This document shows, one piece after another, positions 26,175 through 36,067 of a stretch of 64,000 nt of DNA (positions are counted from its first letter, which is position 1; the number at the start of each line of letters is the position of its first letter). The translations under genes were made by a program, and so were the position numbers. Under the pieces are notes generated by a model. That model had not been told where the DNA came from and made no database searches. It saw nothing but the letters and a program-made list of their open reading frames with translations. This stretch comes from Streptomyces katrae (GTDB lineage Bacteria > Actinomycetota > Actinomycetes > Streptomycetales > Streptomycetaceae), in the NCBI RefSeq assembly GCF_002028425.1, contig NZ_CP020042.1, forward strand, positions 2,728,001 through 2,792,000, written 5' to 3'.

Positions 26175-28796
26175 CTAGGCGGCGGGCAGGGCGTCCAGCT
26201 GGGCCTGGATGCGGGCGATGTCCGCCTCGGCCTTGGCCAGGCGGCCCTTGATCTTGTCCACGACGTGGTCGGGGGCCTTGGCCAGGAAGGCCTCGTTCCC
26301 GAGCTTCGCCTCGGCCTGCTGCTTCTCCTTCTCGGCGGCGCCGAGGTCCTTGGAGAGGCGCCCCCGCTCGGCGGCCACGTCGATGGTGCCCGAGAGGTCG
26401 AGGGCCACCGTGGCGCCGGCGACCGGCAGGGTGGCGGTGGCGCTGAAGCCCTCGCCCTCCGGCTGGAGGCGCAGCAGCTGGCGGATGGCACCCTCGTGCG
26501 CGGCCAGCGGCGTACCGCCCAGGTCCAGGCGGGCCGGGACCTTCTGGCCGTCCTGCAGGCCCTGCTCCTTGCGGAACCGGCGGACCTCAGTGACGACCGC
26601 CTTGACCAGTTCGATCTCGGCCTCGGCCGCCTCGTCGCGGAATCCGCTGTCGGCGGGCCAGTCGGCGATCACCAGGGACTCGCCGCCGGTCAGCGTGGTC
26701 CACAGGGTCTCGGTGACGAACGGGACCACCGGGTGCAGCAGCCGCAGCATGACGTCCAGGACCTCGCCGAGGACGCGGCCGGAGACCTGCGCCTGCTCGC
26801 CGCCCGCGAAGAACGTCGTCTTCGACAGCTCGACGTACCAGCTGAAGACCTCGTCCCACGCGAAGTGGTAGAGGGAGTCCGACAGCTTCGAGAACTGGTA
26901 GTCCTCGTAGAAGGCGTCGACCTCGGCCACGGTCTTGTTCAGCTGCGACAGGATCCACCGGTCGGTCGCCGACATCCGCTCGGGGGCCGGCAGCTCGCCC
27001 TCGATGGTGGCGCCGTTCATCAGTGCGAAACGGGTCGCGTTCCAGATCTTGTTGGCGAAGTTGCGGGAGGCCTGGACCCAGTCCTCGCCGATCGGGACGT
27101 CGACGCCCGGGTTAGCGCCGCGGGCCAGCGTGAAGCGGACCGCGTCGGAGCCGTAGGTGTCCATCCAGTCCAGCGGGTTCACCGCGTTGCCGAAGGACTT
27201 CGACATCTTCTTGCCGAACTGGTCGCGGACCATGCCGTGCAGGGCGATGGTGTGGAACGGCGGGGTGCCGTCCATCGCGTACAGGCCGAACATCATCATC
27301 CGGGCGACCCAGAAGAAGAGGATGTCGTAGCCGGTGACCAGGACGGAGTTCGGGTAGAACTTCGCCAGGCTCTCGGTCTGCTGCGGCCAGCCGAGGGTGG
27401 AGAAGGGCCACAGGCCCGAGGAGAACCACGTGTCGAGCACGTCGGTGTCCTGGTGCCAGCCCTCGCCGGCCGGCGGCTGCTCGTCCGGGCCGACGCAGAC
27501 GATCTCGCCGCCCGGGCCGTACCAGACCGGGATGCGGTGGCCCCACCACAGCTGGCGCGAGATGCACCAGTCGTGGAGGTTGTCGACCCAGTCGAAGTAC
27601 CGCTTCTCCATCTCCTGCGGGTGGATCTTGACCTTGCCGTCGCGGACCGCGTCACCGGCGGCCTTGGCGAGCGGGCCGACCTTGACCCACCACTGCATCG
27701 ACAGGCGCGGCTCGATGGTGGTCTTGCAGCGCGAGCAGTGGCCCACGGAGTGGACGTACGGACGCTTCTCGGCGACGATCCGGCCCTCGGCGCGCAGCGC
27801 GGCGACGATGGCGGAACGGGCCTCCAGGCGGTCCAGGCCCTGGAAGGGGCCGTGCGCGGTGATGACCGCGCGCTCGTCCATGACGGCGAGGTTGGGCAGG
27901 TTGTGGCGCTGGCCGATCTCGAAGTCGTTCGGGTCGTGCGCCGGGGTCACCTTGACGGCGCCGGTGCCGAACTCCGGGTCGACGTGCGTGTCGGCGACGA
28001 CCGGGATGGAGCGGTCGGTCAGCGGCAGCTTGATCTCACGGCCGACGAGGTGCTTGTAGCGCTCATCGTCCGGGTGGACGGCCACGGCGGTGTCGCCGAG
28101 CATCGTCTCGGCGCGGGTGGTCGCGACGACCAGGGAGTCCTCGCCCTCGCCGTAGCGGATCGAGACGAGCTCGCCGTCGTCGTCCTGGTACTCGACCTCG
28201 ATGTCGGAGATCGCGGTGAGGCAGCGCGGGCACCAGTTGATGATGCGCTCGGCGCGGTAGATCAGCTCGTCGTCGTAGAGCCGCTTGAAGATGGTCTGGA
28301 CGGCCTGGGACAGGCCCTCGTCCATCGTGAAGCGCTCGCGGGACCAGTCGACGCCGTCGCCGAGGCGGCGCATCTGGCCGGAGATCTGGCCGCCGGACTC
28401 GCCCTTCCACTGCCAGACCCGGTCGACGAAGGCCTCACGGCCCAAGTCGTGGCGGGACTTGCCCTCCTTGGCGAGCTCGCGCTCGACCACGTTCTGGGTG
28501 GCGATGCCGGCGTGGTCCATGCCGGGCTGCCACAGGGTCTCGAAGCCCTGCATGCGCTTGCGGCGGGTGAGGGCGTCGATGAGGGTGTGCTCGAAGGCGT
28601 GGCCCAGGTGCAGGCTGCCCGTGACGTTCGGCGGCGGGATGACGATGGTGTACGCGGGCTTGTCGCTCTTCGCGTCGGCCTCGAAGTAACCGCGCTCTAC
28701 CCAGCGCTCGTAGAGCTTCCCCTCTACCTCGGCCGGCGCGTACTGGGTCGGCAGTTCGGAGTTGGGGGCACTGGGTGTCTGCGTGTTCTCGGTCAC
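26175..28796 (-). CDS. valS: valyl-tRNA synthetase
   Basis: 873 residues. Charges tRNA-Val. Class I signatures: [14 protein letters not shown] (HIGH variant), [12 protein letters not shown] (KMSKS), the CP1 editing domain with [20 protein letters not shown] and HDPNDFEIG, the [10 protein letters not shown] segment, zinc-type CPRC and CSRC pairs, and a C-terminal coiled-coil arm ([17 protein letters not shown]). I use the GTG at 28796 (VTENTQTPS), where conserved similarity could begin; an upstream in-frame start would add 16 residues. Divergent from the membrane-protein gene at 28859. I see no T-box leader. Confidence 0.97.
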   Translation of the reverse strand: MTENTQTPSAPNSELPTQYAPAEVEGKLYERWVERGYFEADAKSDKPAYTIVIPPPNVTGSLHLGHAFEHTLIDALTRRKRMQGFETLWQPGMDHAGIATQNVVERELAKEGKSRHDLGREAFVDRVWQWKGESGGQISGQMRRLGDGVDWSRERFTMDEGLSQAVQTIFKRLYDDELIYRAERIINWCPRCLTAISDIEVEYQDDDGELVSIRYGEGEDSLVVATTRAETMLGDTAVAVHPDDERYKHLVGREIKLPLTDRSIPVVADTHVDPEFGTGAVKVTPAHDPNDFEIGQRHNLPNLAVMDERAVITAHGPFQGLDRLEARSAIVAALRAEGRIVAEKRPYVHSVGHCSRCKTTIEPRLSMQWWVKVGPLAKAAGDAVRDGKVKIHPQEMEKRYFDWVDNLHDWCISRQLWWGHRIPVWYGPGGEIVCVGPDEQPPAGEGWHQDTDVLDTWFSSGLWPFSTLGWPQQTESLAKFYPNSVLVTGYDILFFWVARMMMFGLYAMDGTPPFHTIALHGMVRDQFGKKMSKSFGNAVNPLDWMDTYGSDAVRFTLARGANPGVDVPIGEDWVQASRNFANKIWNATRFALMNGATIEGELPAPERMSATDRWILSQLNKTVAEVDAFYEDYQFSKLSDSLYHFAWDEVFSWYVELSKTTFFAGGEQAQVSGRVLGEVLDVMLRLLHPVVPFVTETLWTTLTGGESLVIADWPADSGFRDEAAEAEIELVKAVVTEVRRFRKEQGLQDGQKVPARLDLGGTPLAAHEGAIRQLLRLQPEGEGFSATATLPVAGATVALDLSGTIDVAAERGRLSKDLGAAEKEKQQAEAKLGNEAFLAKAPDHVVDKIKGRLAKAEADIARIQAQLDALPAA

Positions 28797-28858
28797 GGGG
28801 CACAGGATACGGCGGGCCCCGCCCGCGTCACGAATCCGTTCCACCGCAGGAGCTCCCG

Positions 28859-29524
28859 TTGACCTCGGCCGGTCCGGGGACGTCTCATGCGCCCATGAAC
28901 GAGATCACCCCGCCCGCCCCTTTCCCCTACCAGCCCGTGTCGCCCGCGCAGCGCAAGCGCAAGCGCTTCATCGGTGCGGCCGGGACGGTACTGGCCCTCG
29001 CCGCGGCGGCCTTCGCAGGCCGTTGGGCCGTGAACGCGGCCCTCGCCGGCCCCGAGGACGCCGGCCGGTACCGGCTGGTCCCGCCGGCCTCCTTCCAGGG
29101 ACTGGCCCTGCAGGAGTCCGGGCCGCGGGTGGACGCGATCAAGCAGGGGCAGGGCACCCCCAAGGAGGGCACCGTGCCGGTGGCCGTCGTCTACGCCGAC
29201 CAGACGGGGACGGCACAGCTGGTGGTGAGCGGCGCGTCGGGAACCTTCACGGACGACGACCCCGGGCACGTGCTCGTCCGCGGCCTCCACGACATGGGCG
29301 TCGACGGGGCCGCCCCGCAGGACTCCGGCACCCCGGCGGGCGGGGCGATGCAGTGCGGCACCCTGACGACCGGGGCGGGTCCGCTGACGATGTGCATGTG
29401 GGCCGACCACAGCTCCCTGGTGACGGTCACGGTCCCCGTCGAGAACAAGCCGGTCGCGTTCGACGCGCTGGCCGCGCAGACGCGTGCGCTGCGGGCGGCG
29501 ATGGAAGTACCGGCCGGGTCGTAG
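28859..29524 (+). CDS. membrane-anchored secreted protein, WAD-motif paralogue 1
   Basis: About 221 residues, unrecognised family. A short basic N-terminus (RKRKR), one membrane helix ([20 protein letters not shown]) and an exported domain of about 170 residues. The C-terminal part has two cysteines in QCGTLTTG and MCMWADHS, followed by VTVTVPV. The same layout, C-x(n)-C-x-WAD-(H/Y)-S, occurs in the next gene, so the two are paralogues with a probable disulfide. Start: TTG 28859 has CAGGAG six bases upstream; the ATG at 28895 is in frame but poorly spaced to any Shine-Dalgarno. Confidence 0.7.
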   Translation: MTSAGPGTSHAPMNEITPPAPFPYQPVSPAQRKRKRFIGAAGTVLALAAAAFAGRWAVNAALAGPEDAGRYRLVPPASFQGLALQESGPRVDAIKQGQGTPKEGTVPVAVVYADQTGTAQLVVSGASGTFTDDDPGHVLVRGLHDMGVDGAAPQDSGTPAGGAMQCGTLTTGAGPLTMCMWADHSSLVTVTVPVENKPVAFDALAAQTRALRAAMEVPAGS

Positions 29525-29617
29525 TTCGGTAACGGCCCGGACCCCGATGCCCCGGCCGAACAGGCCTTCCGCAAGGATGTGTGAAACGGATAAGGAAACC
29601 TCACAGGGGGACTCGGG

Positions 29618-30577
29618 ATGAGTTACAACCAGCCAGGGCCGTACGGCCAGCAGCCGCAGCAGCCGGGCCCCTACGGTCAGCAGCCCCCGCCGCCGCCGAA
29701 CCCGTACGGCCAGCCCGCCCCGCAGCCGGGCTACGGCTACCCCCAGCAGACCCCGCCGCCGGCCTACCCCCAGCAGACCCCGCCGCCCCCGCCGCCGGCC
29801 TTCCCCCAGCAGGGCGGCTACCCGCAGCAGCCCCCGCAGCCCGCCTACGGCTACCAGCAGCCCCCGCAGCAGGGCTACATGCCCCCGCCGGCACCCCCGA
29901 AGAAGTCGAAGGCGGGCCCGGTCATCGCGGTCATCGCGGTCGTGGCCGTCATCGGCGGCGCCGGCTGGTGGTTCCTGGGCGGCGGCTCGGGCGGCTCGGT
30001 CTCGGACGCGACGAAGGGCTACAAGCTGGTCGCGCCGGAGGCCGTCGGTGAGTTCCAGAAGGACCCGAAGTACAAGGCGAAGGAGCTCAGCCCGGAGGAC
30101 AAGCAGCAGGTCGAGGCCGCGGGCATCAAGAACCCCACCCAGGTGGGCATGGACTACGTGTCCGGCGACCAGAAGAACCCGCTCACGTTCAAGGGCATCA
30201 CCTTCAGCGGTTTCTACGGCGACATCGCCGACCCCGAGAAGACCGTCGACGGGCAGTTCGCAGCGGCCAAGCTGCGGCTCTCCAAGGACAACAAGTCCGA
30301 AGTCCAGCTCATCGGCAGCCCGAAGAAGATGACCCCCGCCGGGTTCAAGGGCGCCGTCATGAAGTGCCAGGAGCTCAAGGCCACCTCGAAGGACCCCTCC
30401 ACCAAGGGTCCCAAGGAGATGACGGTCCCGCTCTGCATCTGGGCCGACTACAGCACCGCGGCCACGGTCATGTCCACCGACGTGGGATCCCTCCTCACCG
30501 GCAAGCCGGGCTACACGCTGGAGCAGAACGCGGACTTCGCCGCGAAGCTCTACAACACCGCCCGCGTCAAGAAGTAA
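29618..30577 (+). CDS. Pro/Gln/Tyr-rich membrane-anchored protein, WAD-motif paralogue 2
   Basis: 319 residues. Residues 1-95 are a low-complexity cytoplasmic segment of repeated GPYGQQP, GYPQQTPPP and GYQQPPQQG units; a Lys-rich stop and a membrane helix (VIAVIAVVAVIGGAGWWFLG) follow; the outer domain of about 190 residues ends with KCQEL and LCIWADYSTAATV, the same cysteine/WAD arrangement as the upstream gene. The Pro/Gln/Tyr tract is typical of actinobacterial membrane proteins that bind cytoplasmic partners. ATG at 29618 with CAGGGGG upstream; 93 bases after the first paralogue, same strand. Function unknown. Confidence 0.75.
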   Translation: MSYNQPGPYGQQPQQPGPYGQQPPPPPNPYGQPAPQPGYGYPQQTPPPAYPQQTPPPPPPAFPQQGGYPQQPPQPAYGYQQPPQQGYMPPPAPPKKSKAGPVIAVIAVVAVIGGAGWWFLGGGSGGSVSDATKGYKLVAPEAVGEFQKDPKYKAKELSPEDKQQVEAAGIKNPTQVGMDYVSGDQKNPLTFKGITFSGFYGDIADPEKTVDGQFAAAKLRLSKDNKSEVQLIGSPKKMTPAGFKGAVMKCQELKATSKDPSTKGPKEMTVPLCIWADYSTAATVMSTDVGSLLTGKPGYTLEQNADFAAKLYNTARVKK

Positions 30578-30596
30578 CCGCGGCGGCACACGACCA

Positions 30597-30630
30597 GAAG
30601 GGGCGCCCCGGATGTCCGGGGCGCCCCTTC
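30597..30630. terminator. bidirectional terminator between WAD protein and clpX
   Basis: Perfect 16-bp arms GAAGGGGCGCCCCGGA (30597-30612) and TCCGGGGCGCCCCTTC (30615-30630) with a TG turn, between converging genes. Confidence 0.85.
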
Positions 30631-30650
30631 CGCGTGCAACAACCAGACGG

Positions 30651-31937
30651 CTACGCCGACTTCTCGTGCGGGCCCTGGTCCTTCGGGACGATGCGGGGGA
30701 CCAGGGTCGGGTTGACGTTGGAGCGGACCACGTCCGCCGTGATGACCACGCGGGCCACGTCCTTGCGGGACGGGACCTCGTACATCACCGACATCAGGAC
30801 CTCCTCCATGATGGCGCGCAGGCCGCGCGCGCCGGTCTGGCGGAGGATGGCCTGGTCGGCGATGGCCTCCAGGGCCTCGCGCTCGAAGTCCAGTTCCACG
30901 CCGTCGAGTTCGAACAGGCGCTGGTACTGCTTGACGAGGGCGTTGCGCGGCTCGACCAGGATCTGGAGGAGCGCCTCGCGGTCCAGGTTGTGGACCGAGG
31001 TGATGACGGGGAGACGGCCGATGAACTCGGGGATCATCCCGAACTTCACCAGGTCCTCCGGCATGACCTCCTGGAACTGGTCGCTCGCCTCGATCTCCCG
31101 CTTCGAGCGGATCGTCGCCCCGAAGCCGATGCCCTTGGCGCCCGCCCGCGACTCGATGATCTTCTCCAGGCCGGCGAAGGCGCCGCCCACGATGAAGAGC
31201 ACGTTCGTCGTGTCGATCTGGATGAACTCCTGGTGCGGGTGCTTGCGGCCGCCCTGCGGCGGGACCGAGGCGGTCGTGCCTTCCAGGATCTTCAACAGGG
31301 CCTGCTGCACGCCCTCGCCCGAGACGTCGCGCGTGATCGACGGGTTCTCGCTCTTGCGGGCGACCTTGTCGATCTCGTCGATGTAGATGATCCCGGTCTC
31401 GGCCTTCTTGACGTCGTAGTCGGCCGCCTGGATCAGCTTGAGCAGGATGTTCTCGACGTCCTCGCCCACGTAGCCGGCCTCCGTCAGGGCGGTGGCGTCG
31501 GCGATGGCGAACGGGACGTTCAGCATGCGGGCCAGGGTCTGGGCCAGCAGGGTCTTGCCCGAGCCCGTGGGGCCCAGCAGCAGGATGTTGGACTTCGCGA
31601 GCTCGATCGCGTCGTCACGGCCCTGCGCGCCGCCGTTCTCGCCGGCCTGGACGCGCTTGTAGTGGTTGTACACCGCTACCGAGAGCGCCTTCTTCGCCGG
31701 CTCCTGGCCGACGACGTAGCTCTCCAGGAACTCGTAGATCTCACGGGGCTTGGGGAGTTCTTCCCACCGGACCTCGGAGGTCTCCGCGAGTTCCTCTTCG
31801 ATGATCTCGTTGCAGAGGTCGATGCACTCGTCGCAGATGTACACACCGGGTCCTGCGATGAGCTTCTTCACCTGCTTCTGGCTCTTCCCGCAGAACGAGC
31901 ACTTGAGCAGGTCGCCGCCGTCACCGATGCGTGCCAC
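30651..31937 (-). CDS. clpX: ClpX ATPase subunit of the ClpXP protease
   Basis: 428 residues, the usual actinobacterial length. N-terminal zinc-binding domain (Cys13, Cys16, Cys35, Cys38), Walker A GPTGSGKT (122-129), Walker [10 protein letters not shown], sensor/arginine-finger region, and the IGF-type ClpP-docking loop (KGIGFGA). Unfolds substrates and feeds them to ClpP. GTG start at 31937 preceded by GGGGAAG. Lies 153 bases after clpP2 on the same strand with a hairpin between them, so it may be partly independent of the clpP operon. Confidence 0.98.
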   Translation of the reverse strand: MARIGDGGDLLKCSFCGKSQKQVKKLIAGPGVYICDECIDLCNEIIEEELAETSEVRWEELPKPREIYEFLESYVVGQEPAKKALSVAVYNHYKRVQAGENGGAQGRDDAIELAKSNILLLGPTGSGKTLLAQTLARMLNVPFAIADATALTEAGYVGEDVENILLKLIQAADYDVKKAETGIIYIDEIDKVARKSENPSITRDVSGEGVQQALLKILEGTTASVPPQGGRKHPHQEFIQIDTTNVLFIVGGAFAGLEKIIESRAGAKGIGFGATIRSKREIEASDQFQEVMPEDLVKFGMIPEFIGRLPVITSVHNLDREALLQILVEPRNALVKQYQRLFELDGVELDFEREALEAIADQAILRQTGARGLRAIMEEVLMSVMYEVPSRKDVARVVITADVVRSNVNPTLVPRIVPKDQGPHEKSA

Positions 31938-32010
31938 GAGGTGCTTCCCCTTCGCCTGGGAGACGCTTGGTTCAGCGCTCCTGGTGCCTCATATCCGACG
32001 GTACCTTGCC

Positions 32011-32032
32011 GGGGGCCCCGTACGGGGCCCCC
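32011..32032 (-). terminator. 22-base palindrome between clpP2 and clpX
   Basis: Arms GGGGGCCCCGT (32011-32021) and ACGGGGCCCCC (32022-32032) form a perfect palindrome between the clpP2 stop and the clpX start. Likely a partial terminator or attenuator that sets the ratio of protease to unfoldase. Confidence 0.6.
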
Positions 32033-32090
32033 TTGACGCGGTTCACAGCGCAGAATCCTGCGGTGCGGCCGCGCCAACTGGCGGCAAGGA

Positions 32091-32759
32091 TCAGGCCGCG
32101 TTCATCTTGCGGGTCGAGACGATCTGGTCGATCAGACCGTAGGCCAGCGCGTCCTCGGCCGTGAGGATCTTGTCGCGCTCGATGTCGTCGCGGATCTTCT
32201 CGATCGGCGTGGTCGAGTGCTTGGCCAGCATGCTCTCCAGCTGGTCGCGCATGCGCAGGATCTCGTTGGCCGCGATCTCCAGGTCGGAGAGCTGCTCGCG
32301 GCCGGTGCCGCCCGACGGCTGGTGGATCAGCACGCGGGCGTTCGGGAGGGCCATGCGCTTGCCCGGGGTACCGGCGGCGAGCAGGACCGCGGCGGCGGAG
32401 GCCGCCTGGCCCATGCAGACCGTCTGGATGTCGGGCTTCACGAACTGCATCGTGTCGTAGATGGCCGTCAGCGCCGTGAAGGAGCCGCCGGGGCTGTTGA
32501 TGTAGATCGAGATGTCGCGGTCCGGGTCCATCGACTCCAGGCACAGCAGCTGGGCCATGACGTCGTTGGCGGAGGCGTCGTCGATCTGCACGCCGAGGAA
32601 GATCACGCGCTCCTCGAAGAGCTTCGCGTACGGGTCGTACTCGCGCACGCCCTGCGAGGTGCGCTCGACGAAGCGCGGGACGACGTAGCGGTTGTCCACC
32701 TGCGGGCCGGAGTAGAGGCCGCTCGCGGAGAAGTTGTTCTGCATCTGGGTGTTCACCAT
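32091..32759 (-). CDS. clpP2: ClpP2 protease subunit
   Basis: 222 residues. Ser-protease subunit of the mixed ClpP1P2 barrel: catalytic Ser121 in [10 protein letters not shown], His146 in IHQPSGG, and a downstream Asp in [16 protein letters not shown] and [13 protein letters not shown] are family landmarks. The [19 protein letters not shown]-terminus is typical of actinobacterial ClpP2. Start taken at ATG 32759; ATG 32744 is the alternative. It follows clpP1 by 77 bases. Confidence 0.96.
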   Translation of the reverse strand: MVNTQMQNNFSASGLYSGPQVDNRYVVPRFVERTSQGVREYDPYAKLFEERVIFLGVQIDDASANDVMAQLLCLESMDPDRDISIYINSPGGSFTALTAIYDTMQFVKPDIQTVCMGQAASAAAVLLAAGTPGKRMALPNARVLIHQPSGGTGREQLSDLEIAANEILRMRDQLESMLAKHSTTPIEKIRDDIERDKILTAEDALAYGLIDQIVSTRKMNAA

Positions 32760-32836
32760 CCTGGTGGCGTTCAGCGGGCTGTGGGTGCCTGGACGGGCGG
32801 GCGGGCGCACGGCGGTCCGTACGCCGGGGCCGGGGA

Positions 32837-33454
32837 TCAGGCCCCGGTGCCGCCACCGCCCGGGACCAGGGACGCGGCGGAGATGATCTCGTCGATGAGG
32901 CCGTACTCCTTGGCCTCCTCCGCCGTGAACCAGCGGTCGCGGTCGCCGTCGCGGATGATGGCCTCCACGGTCTGGCCCGAGTGGTGCGCGGTGATCTCGG
33001 CCATGCGCTGCTTGGTGCGCAGCAGGTACTGGGCCTGGATCTTGATGTCCGACGCGGTGCCGCCGATGCCGGCGGAGCCCTGGTGCATCAGGATGTCGGT
33101 GTTCGGGAGCGCGAAGCGCTTGCCCGGGGTACCGCCGGTCAGCAGGAACTGGCCCATGGAGGCGGCCATGCCCATGCCGATGGTGATGACGTCGTTCGGG
33201 ATGTACTGCATGGTGTCGTAGATCGCCATGCCGGCCGTCACGGAGCCACCGGGGCTGTTGATGTACAGGTAGATGTCCTTGTCCGGGTCCGCGGCCAGGA
33301 GAAGGAGCTGCGCCGTGATCTTGTTGGCGATCTCGTCGTCGACCTGCTGGCCGAGGAAGATGATGCGCTCGCCGAGCAGCCGGTTGTAGACATGGTCGCC
33401 GAGGCCGCCACCGATGGACGGCTCACCCGCGGCGTAAGGCTTCAGATTCGTCAC
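32837..33454 (-). CDS. clpP1: ClpP1 protease subunit
   Basis: 205 residues. Catalytic Ser99 (GMAASMGQ), His124 ([11 protein letters not shown]) and Asp in RDGDRDRWF. The GTG at 33454 ([10 protein letters not shown]) has GGTGG six bases upstream; the open frame upstream into the promoter region has no ClpP similarity. In Streptomyces clpP1P2 is the main ClpP operon and is activated by ClgR; a matching operator is seen upstream. Confidence 0.96.
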   Translation of the reverse strand: MTNLKPYAAGEPSIGGGLGDHVYNRLLGERIIFLGQQVDDEIANKITAQLLLLAADPDKDIYLYINSPGGSVTAGMAIYDTMQYIPNDVITIGMGMAASMGQFLLTGGTPGKRFALPNTDILMHQGSAGIGGTASDIKIQAQYLLRTKQRMAEITAHHSGQTVEAIIRDGDRDRWFTAEEAKEYGLIDEIISAASLVPGGGGTGA

Positions 33455-33575
33455 GTATCCACCTGCTCGTCTCCGACGGCCACATGCCGTCTCAGCGTCT
33501 CGTTCTGGGGCGCGGACCGGGCGGTGGTGCGATGCCCCGCCGGCTCCGGGTACTCCCGTGCCCTCGTATTCATGG

Positions 33576-33581
33576 ACCCTA
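33576..33581 (-). promoter_or_regulatory. -10 element of the clpP1 promoter
   Basis: TAGGGT on the minus strand, a perfect Streptomyces -10 box, about 120 bases before the clpP1 start. No good -35 box lies 16-19 bases upstream, consistent with activator dependence. Confidence 0.55.
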
Positions 33582-33619
33582 ACGCGCAGGTCGGACAACG
33601 CCATCCCGCTTCCCGAACT

Positions 33620-33636
33620 GTTCGCTCGGAGCGCAA
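33620..33636. promoter_or_regulatory. candidate ClgR operator upstream of clpP1
   Basis: GTTCGCTCGGAGCGCAA, a near-dyad GTTCGC-N5-GCG-A resembling the operator I remember for the regulator ClgR. It sits roughly 50-67 bases upstream of the start site predicted from the TAGGGT box, where an activator would bind. Confidence 0.6.
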
Positions 33637-33664
33637 GGTCCCGGGGCCTTTCCCGAGCCATGCG

Positions 33665-33698
33665 GAAGGGCCCGGACGCGGCTGCGTCCGGGCCCTTC
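33665..33698 (-). terminator. tig terminator
   Basis: Perfect 15-bp arms GAAGGGCCCGGACGC (33665-33679) and GCGTCCGGGCCCTTC (33684-33698), loop GGCT, 33 bases past the tig stop codon. It separates tig from the clpP1 control region. Confidence 0.85.
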
Positions 33699-33730
33699 AC
33701 GGCACTGCTCAGCGGGCTTCGCCCGGGGTG

Positions 33731-35125
33731 TTACTTGGCCTCTTCGGCCTTCGCCTCGTCGTCACCCTCGACGGCGGCCTCGACGACCTCGGCGGCCGTC
33801 TCGACCTCGTCCTCGTCGTCGGACAGGTCGATGACCTCACCCTTGGTGTCGACGACCTTGGCGGCCTCGACGACGACCGCGAGGGCCTTGCCGCGGGCGA
33901 CCTCGCCGACGAGCATCGGGACCTGGCCGCCCTCGACGACGGCCTGGGCGAACTGGTCGGGGGACATGCCCGAGGACTGCGCGCGGCGCATGAGGTGCTC
34001 GGTGAGCTCCTCCTGGTTGACGCCCAGCTTCTCCTTGTTGACCAGGGCGTCCAGCAGGAACTGGGTCTTGATGCCCTTGACGGCCTGCTCGCGGGTCTCG
34101 GCGTCGAACTCCTCGACCGTCTTGCCCTGGATCTCGAGGAACTTCTCGAGGTTCAGGCCCATCTGGCCGAGCTGGTGGTGCTCCAGGTTGTGCTTGCGGG
34201 TCTGGACCTCGTCCGCGAGCAGCTTCTCCGGGACGGGGATCTCGGCGAGCTCGAGGAACTTCTCCAGCACGCGCTCCTGGGCCTGGGTGGCCTGGTCGTA
34301 CTGCTTCATGTTCTCGAGGCGCTTGCGGCTGTCCGCCTTGAGCTCGTCGAGGGTGTCGAACTCGCTCGCCATCTGGGCGAACTCGTCGTCCAGCTCCGGC
34401 AGCTCGCGGGCGGAGACCTTGGTGACCTTGACGGTGACCTCGGCGTCCTTGCCCTCGGCGGAGCCGCCCTTCAGCTGCGAGGTGAAGGTGGCCTCGCCGC
34501 CGGCCTCGAGGCCCTTGACGGCCTCGTCGATGCCGTCGAGGAGCTCGCCCGAGCCGATGGTGTAGGAGACGTCGGTGGCGACACCGTCCGCCAGGACCTC
34601 GCCGTCGACCTTGGCCTCGAGGTCGATGGTGACGACGTCACCCTCGGCGGCGGCGCGCTCGACGTCCTTGGTGGACGCGAAGCGGCTGCGCAGCTGCTCG
34701 ACCGACTTCTCGACGTCCTCGTCCGAGACCTCGACCGCGTCGACCTCGACCTCGATGCCGGAGTAGTCCGGGATCTCGATCTCGGGGCGGACGTCCACCT
34801 CGGCGGTGAAGGCCAGCAGCTCGCCGTCCTTCAGCTCGGTGATGTCGACCTCGGGCTGGCCCAGCGGGTTCAGGTCGGCCTCGTTGACGGCCTCGGTGTA
34901 GAACTTCGGGAGGGCGTCGTTGACGGCCTCCTCCAGCACCGCACCGCGGCCGAAGCGCTGGTCGATGACCCGGGCAGGGATCTTGCCCTTGCGGAAGCCC
35001 TTCACCGTGACCTGCTGGTTGATCTTCTTGTACGCCGCGTCGAGGCTGTCCTTGAGCTCCTCGAAGGGCACCTCGACAGTGAGCCGAACCCGAGTCGGGT
35101 TCAGGGTCTCCACGGCGCTCTTCAC
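33731..35125 (-). CDS. tig: trigger factor
   Basis: 464 residues. Ribosome-associated chaperone and peptidyl-prolyl isomerase. N-terminal ribosome-binding domain with the signature [17 protein letters not shown], a central FKBP-like domain (about 160-245, [16 protein letters not shown]), and a helical C-terminal chaperone domain; the tail is acidic ([10 protein letters not shown]). GTG at 35125 with AAGGAG eight bases upstream. Upstream of clpP1P2-clpX, the common tig-clp arrangement, but terminated separately. Confidence 0.97.
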   Translation of the reverse strand: MKSAVETLNPTRVRLTVEVPFEELKDSLDAAYKKINQQVTVKGFRKGKIPARVIDQRFGRGAVLEEAVNDALPKFYTEAVNEADLNPLGQPEVDITELKDGELLAFTAEVDVRPEIEIPDYSGIEVEVDAVEVSDEDVEKSVEQLRSRFASTKDVERAAAEGDVVTIDLEAKVDGEVLADGVATDVSYTIGSGELLDGIDEAVKGLEAGGEATFTSQLKGGSAEGKDAEVTVKVTKVSARELPELDDEFAQMASEFDTLDELKADSRKRLENMKQYDQATQAQERVLEKFLELAEIPVPEKLLADEVQTRKHNLEHHQLGQMGLNLEKFLEIQGKTVEEFDAETREQAVKGIKTQFLLDALVNKEKLGVNQEELTEHLMRRAQSSGMSPDQFAQAVVEGGQVPMLVGEVARGKALAVVVEAAKVVDTKGEVIDLSDDEDEVETAAEVVEAAVEGDDEAKAEEAK

Positions 35126-35234
35126 GGTTCGGTCTCCTTGTGGCTGACTGCTTGGGGGTTCTGCCGGAACGCTGCGATTCAGCGGCCTCGACGGATTCGG
35201 CCCGGTACATCAGACACACGGGCACGCAGCTTGC

Positions 35235-35265
35235 ATAGTAACCGCAAGCGGCAATCAGCCCACAA
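35235..35265 (-). promoter_or_regulatory. probable tig promoter
   Basis: Minus-strand -10 TACTAT (35240-35235) with a -35-like TTGTGG (35265-35260) 19 bases upstream, between tRNA-Pro and tig. The spacer is slightly long; the leader would be about 100 bases. Confidence 0.5.
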
Positions 35266-35291
35266 CGCGATCTCCGTGGGGACCCTGCTGG

Positions 35292-35368
35292 TGGTCGGGG
35301 TGGCCGGATTCGAACCGACGACCTTCCGCTCCCAAAGCGGACGCGCTACCAAGCTGCGCCACACCCCG
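35292..35368 (-). tRNA. tRNA-Pro (anticodon UGG)
   Basis: 77 bases including an encoded CCA. Acceptor arms CGGGGTG and CACCCCG, discriminator A, D-loop GCGCAGCTTGGTAGCGC, anticodon loop TTTGGGA, and T-arm GTTCGAATC. Anticodon TGG reads CCA/CCN proline codons. Confidence 0.95.
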
Positions 35369-35499
35369 TCGGTGCGACACGTAGGGTACATGCCCGAAGA
35401 CGCTCCGGCGCCCCCGGTTTCCCGCCGGGCGCACGCGCGCGCGGCGCCTGCGGCGACACGGCGCCCGAAAGCGGTGTGCACTCCCCCCGCGCGACCCGC

Positions 35500-35505
35500 T
35501 AGGAT
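35500..35505 (+). promoter_or_regulatory. -10 element of tRNA-Gly
   Basis: TAGGAT about 43 bases before the mature tRNA-Gly 5' end, giving a short 5' trailer for RNase P. The -35 region is unclear. Confidence 0.5.
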
Positions 35506-35547
35506 GCTGTCCGTGCCGCGGTCCCACGGACCTGCGGCGCGCGTACT

Positions 35548-35618
35548 GCGGGTGTAGCTCAATGGTAGAGCCCTAGTCTTCCAAACTAGCTACGCGGGTT
35601 CGATTCCCGTCACCCGCT
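35548..35618 (+). tRNA. tRNA-Gly (anticodon UCC)
   Basis: 71 bases, CCA not encoded. Acceptor arms GCGGGTG and CACCCGC, discriminator T, D-arm GTAGCTCAATGGTAGAGC, anticodon stem CTAGT/ACTAG around CTTCCAA, T-loop GGTTCGATTCC. Anticodon TCC reads GGA/GGG, rare-to-moderate codons in this GC-rich genome. Confidence 0.96.
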
Positions 35619-35627
35619 CTCAACGGC

Positions 35628-35667
35628 TCAGGGCCGGGTCGAGGAAACCTCCTCGACCCGGCCCTGA
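35628..35667. terminator. bidirectional terminator after tRNA-Gly
   Basis: Perfect 18-bp arms TCAGGGCCGGGTCGAGGA (35628-35645) and TCCTCGACCCGGCCCTGA (35650-35667), loop AACC, between tRNA-Gly and the converging small membrane-protein gene. Confidence 0.88.
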
Positions 35668-35684
35668 CGCGTTGTCGGTGACCC

Positions 35685-35879
35685 TCAGAGCTTGATGCCG
35701 GCGATGGTGTCCGCGAGGGAGTTCAGGAAGCGGTTGACGTCCGGGGCGATGGAGCTGGACGCCAGGAAGAAGCCGAAGAGGACGGCGACGATCGCCGGTC
35801 CCGCCTTCATGTGCTTGCCGCGGATCAGGATCACCAGGATGATCGCCAACAGAACCACCACTGACAGCGAAATGGCCAC
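35685..35879 (-). CDS. small two-helix membrane protein
   Basis: 64 residues; hydrophobic helix 1 VVVLLAIILVILI, a Lys/Arg/His turn, helix 2 AIVAVLFGFFLASS, then an amphipathic tail DVNRFLNSLADTIAG. GTG at 35879 with AAGGTG about ten bases upstream. It ends just before a strong terminator, so it is a separate small gene. Function unknown. Confidence 0.75.
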   Translation of the reverse strand: MAISLSVVVLLAIILVILIRGKHMKAGPAIVAVLFGFFLASSSIAPDVNRFLNSLADTIAGIKL

Positions 35880-36067
35880 TTCTGATCACACCTTCGGTCG
35901 TCCCCTGGCCGGCCCGGGGGTCACGCCCGTGCACACCCCCACATGGACCATCCTCCCACCAACCGGGCCCTCCTATCCGCGCCGTGACGAATCGACAACA
36001 CGCCTTTCCCGCCAAGCGGACACGAACCGGGCACATTTCGGGCGCGAGGGGGAGCTCGGGGCGGGGG

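Noticed and set aside
28797-28858. T-box riboswitch for valS
   Set aside because: No room for the specifier loop, antiterminator and T-box sequence in the 62-base gap to the divergent gene's start.
35640-35700. attB-like site at the 3' end of tRNA-Gly
   Set aside because: The sequence after the tRNA is simply a perfect terminator; no integrase gene or repeated tRNA 3' end lies nearby.
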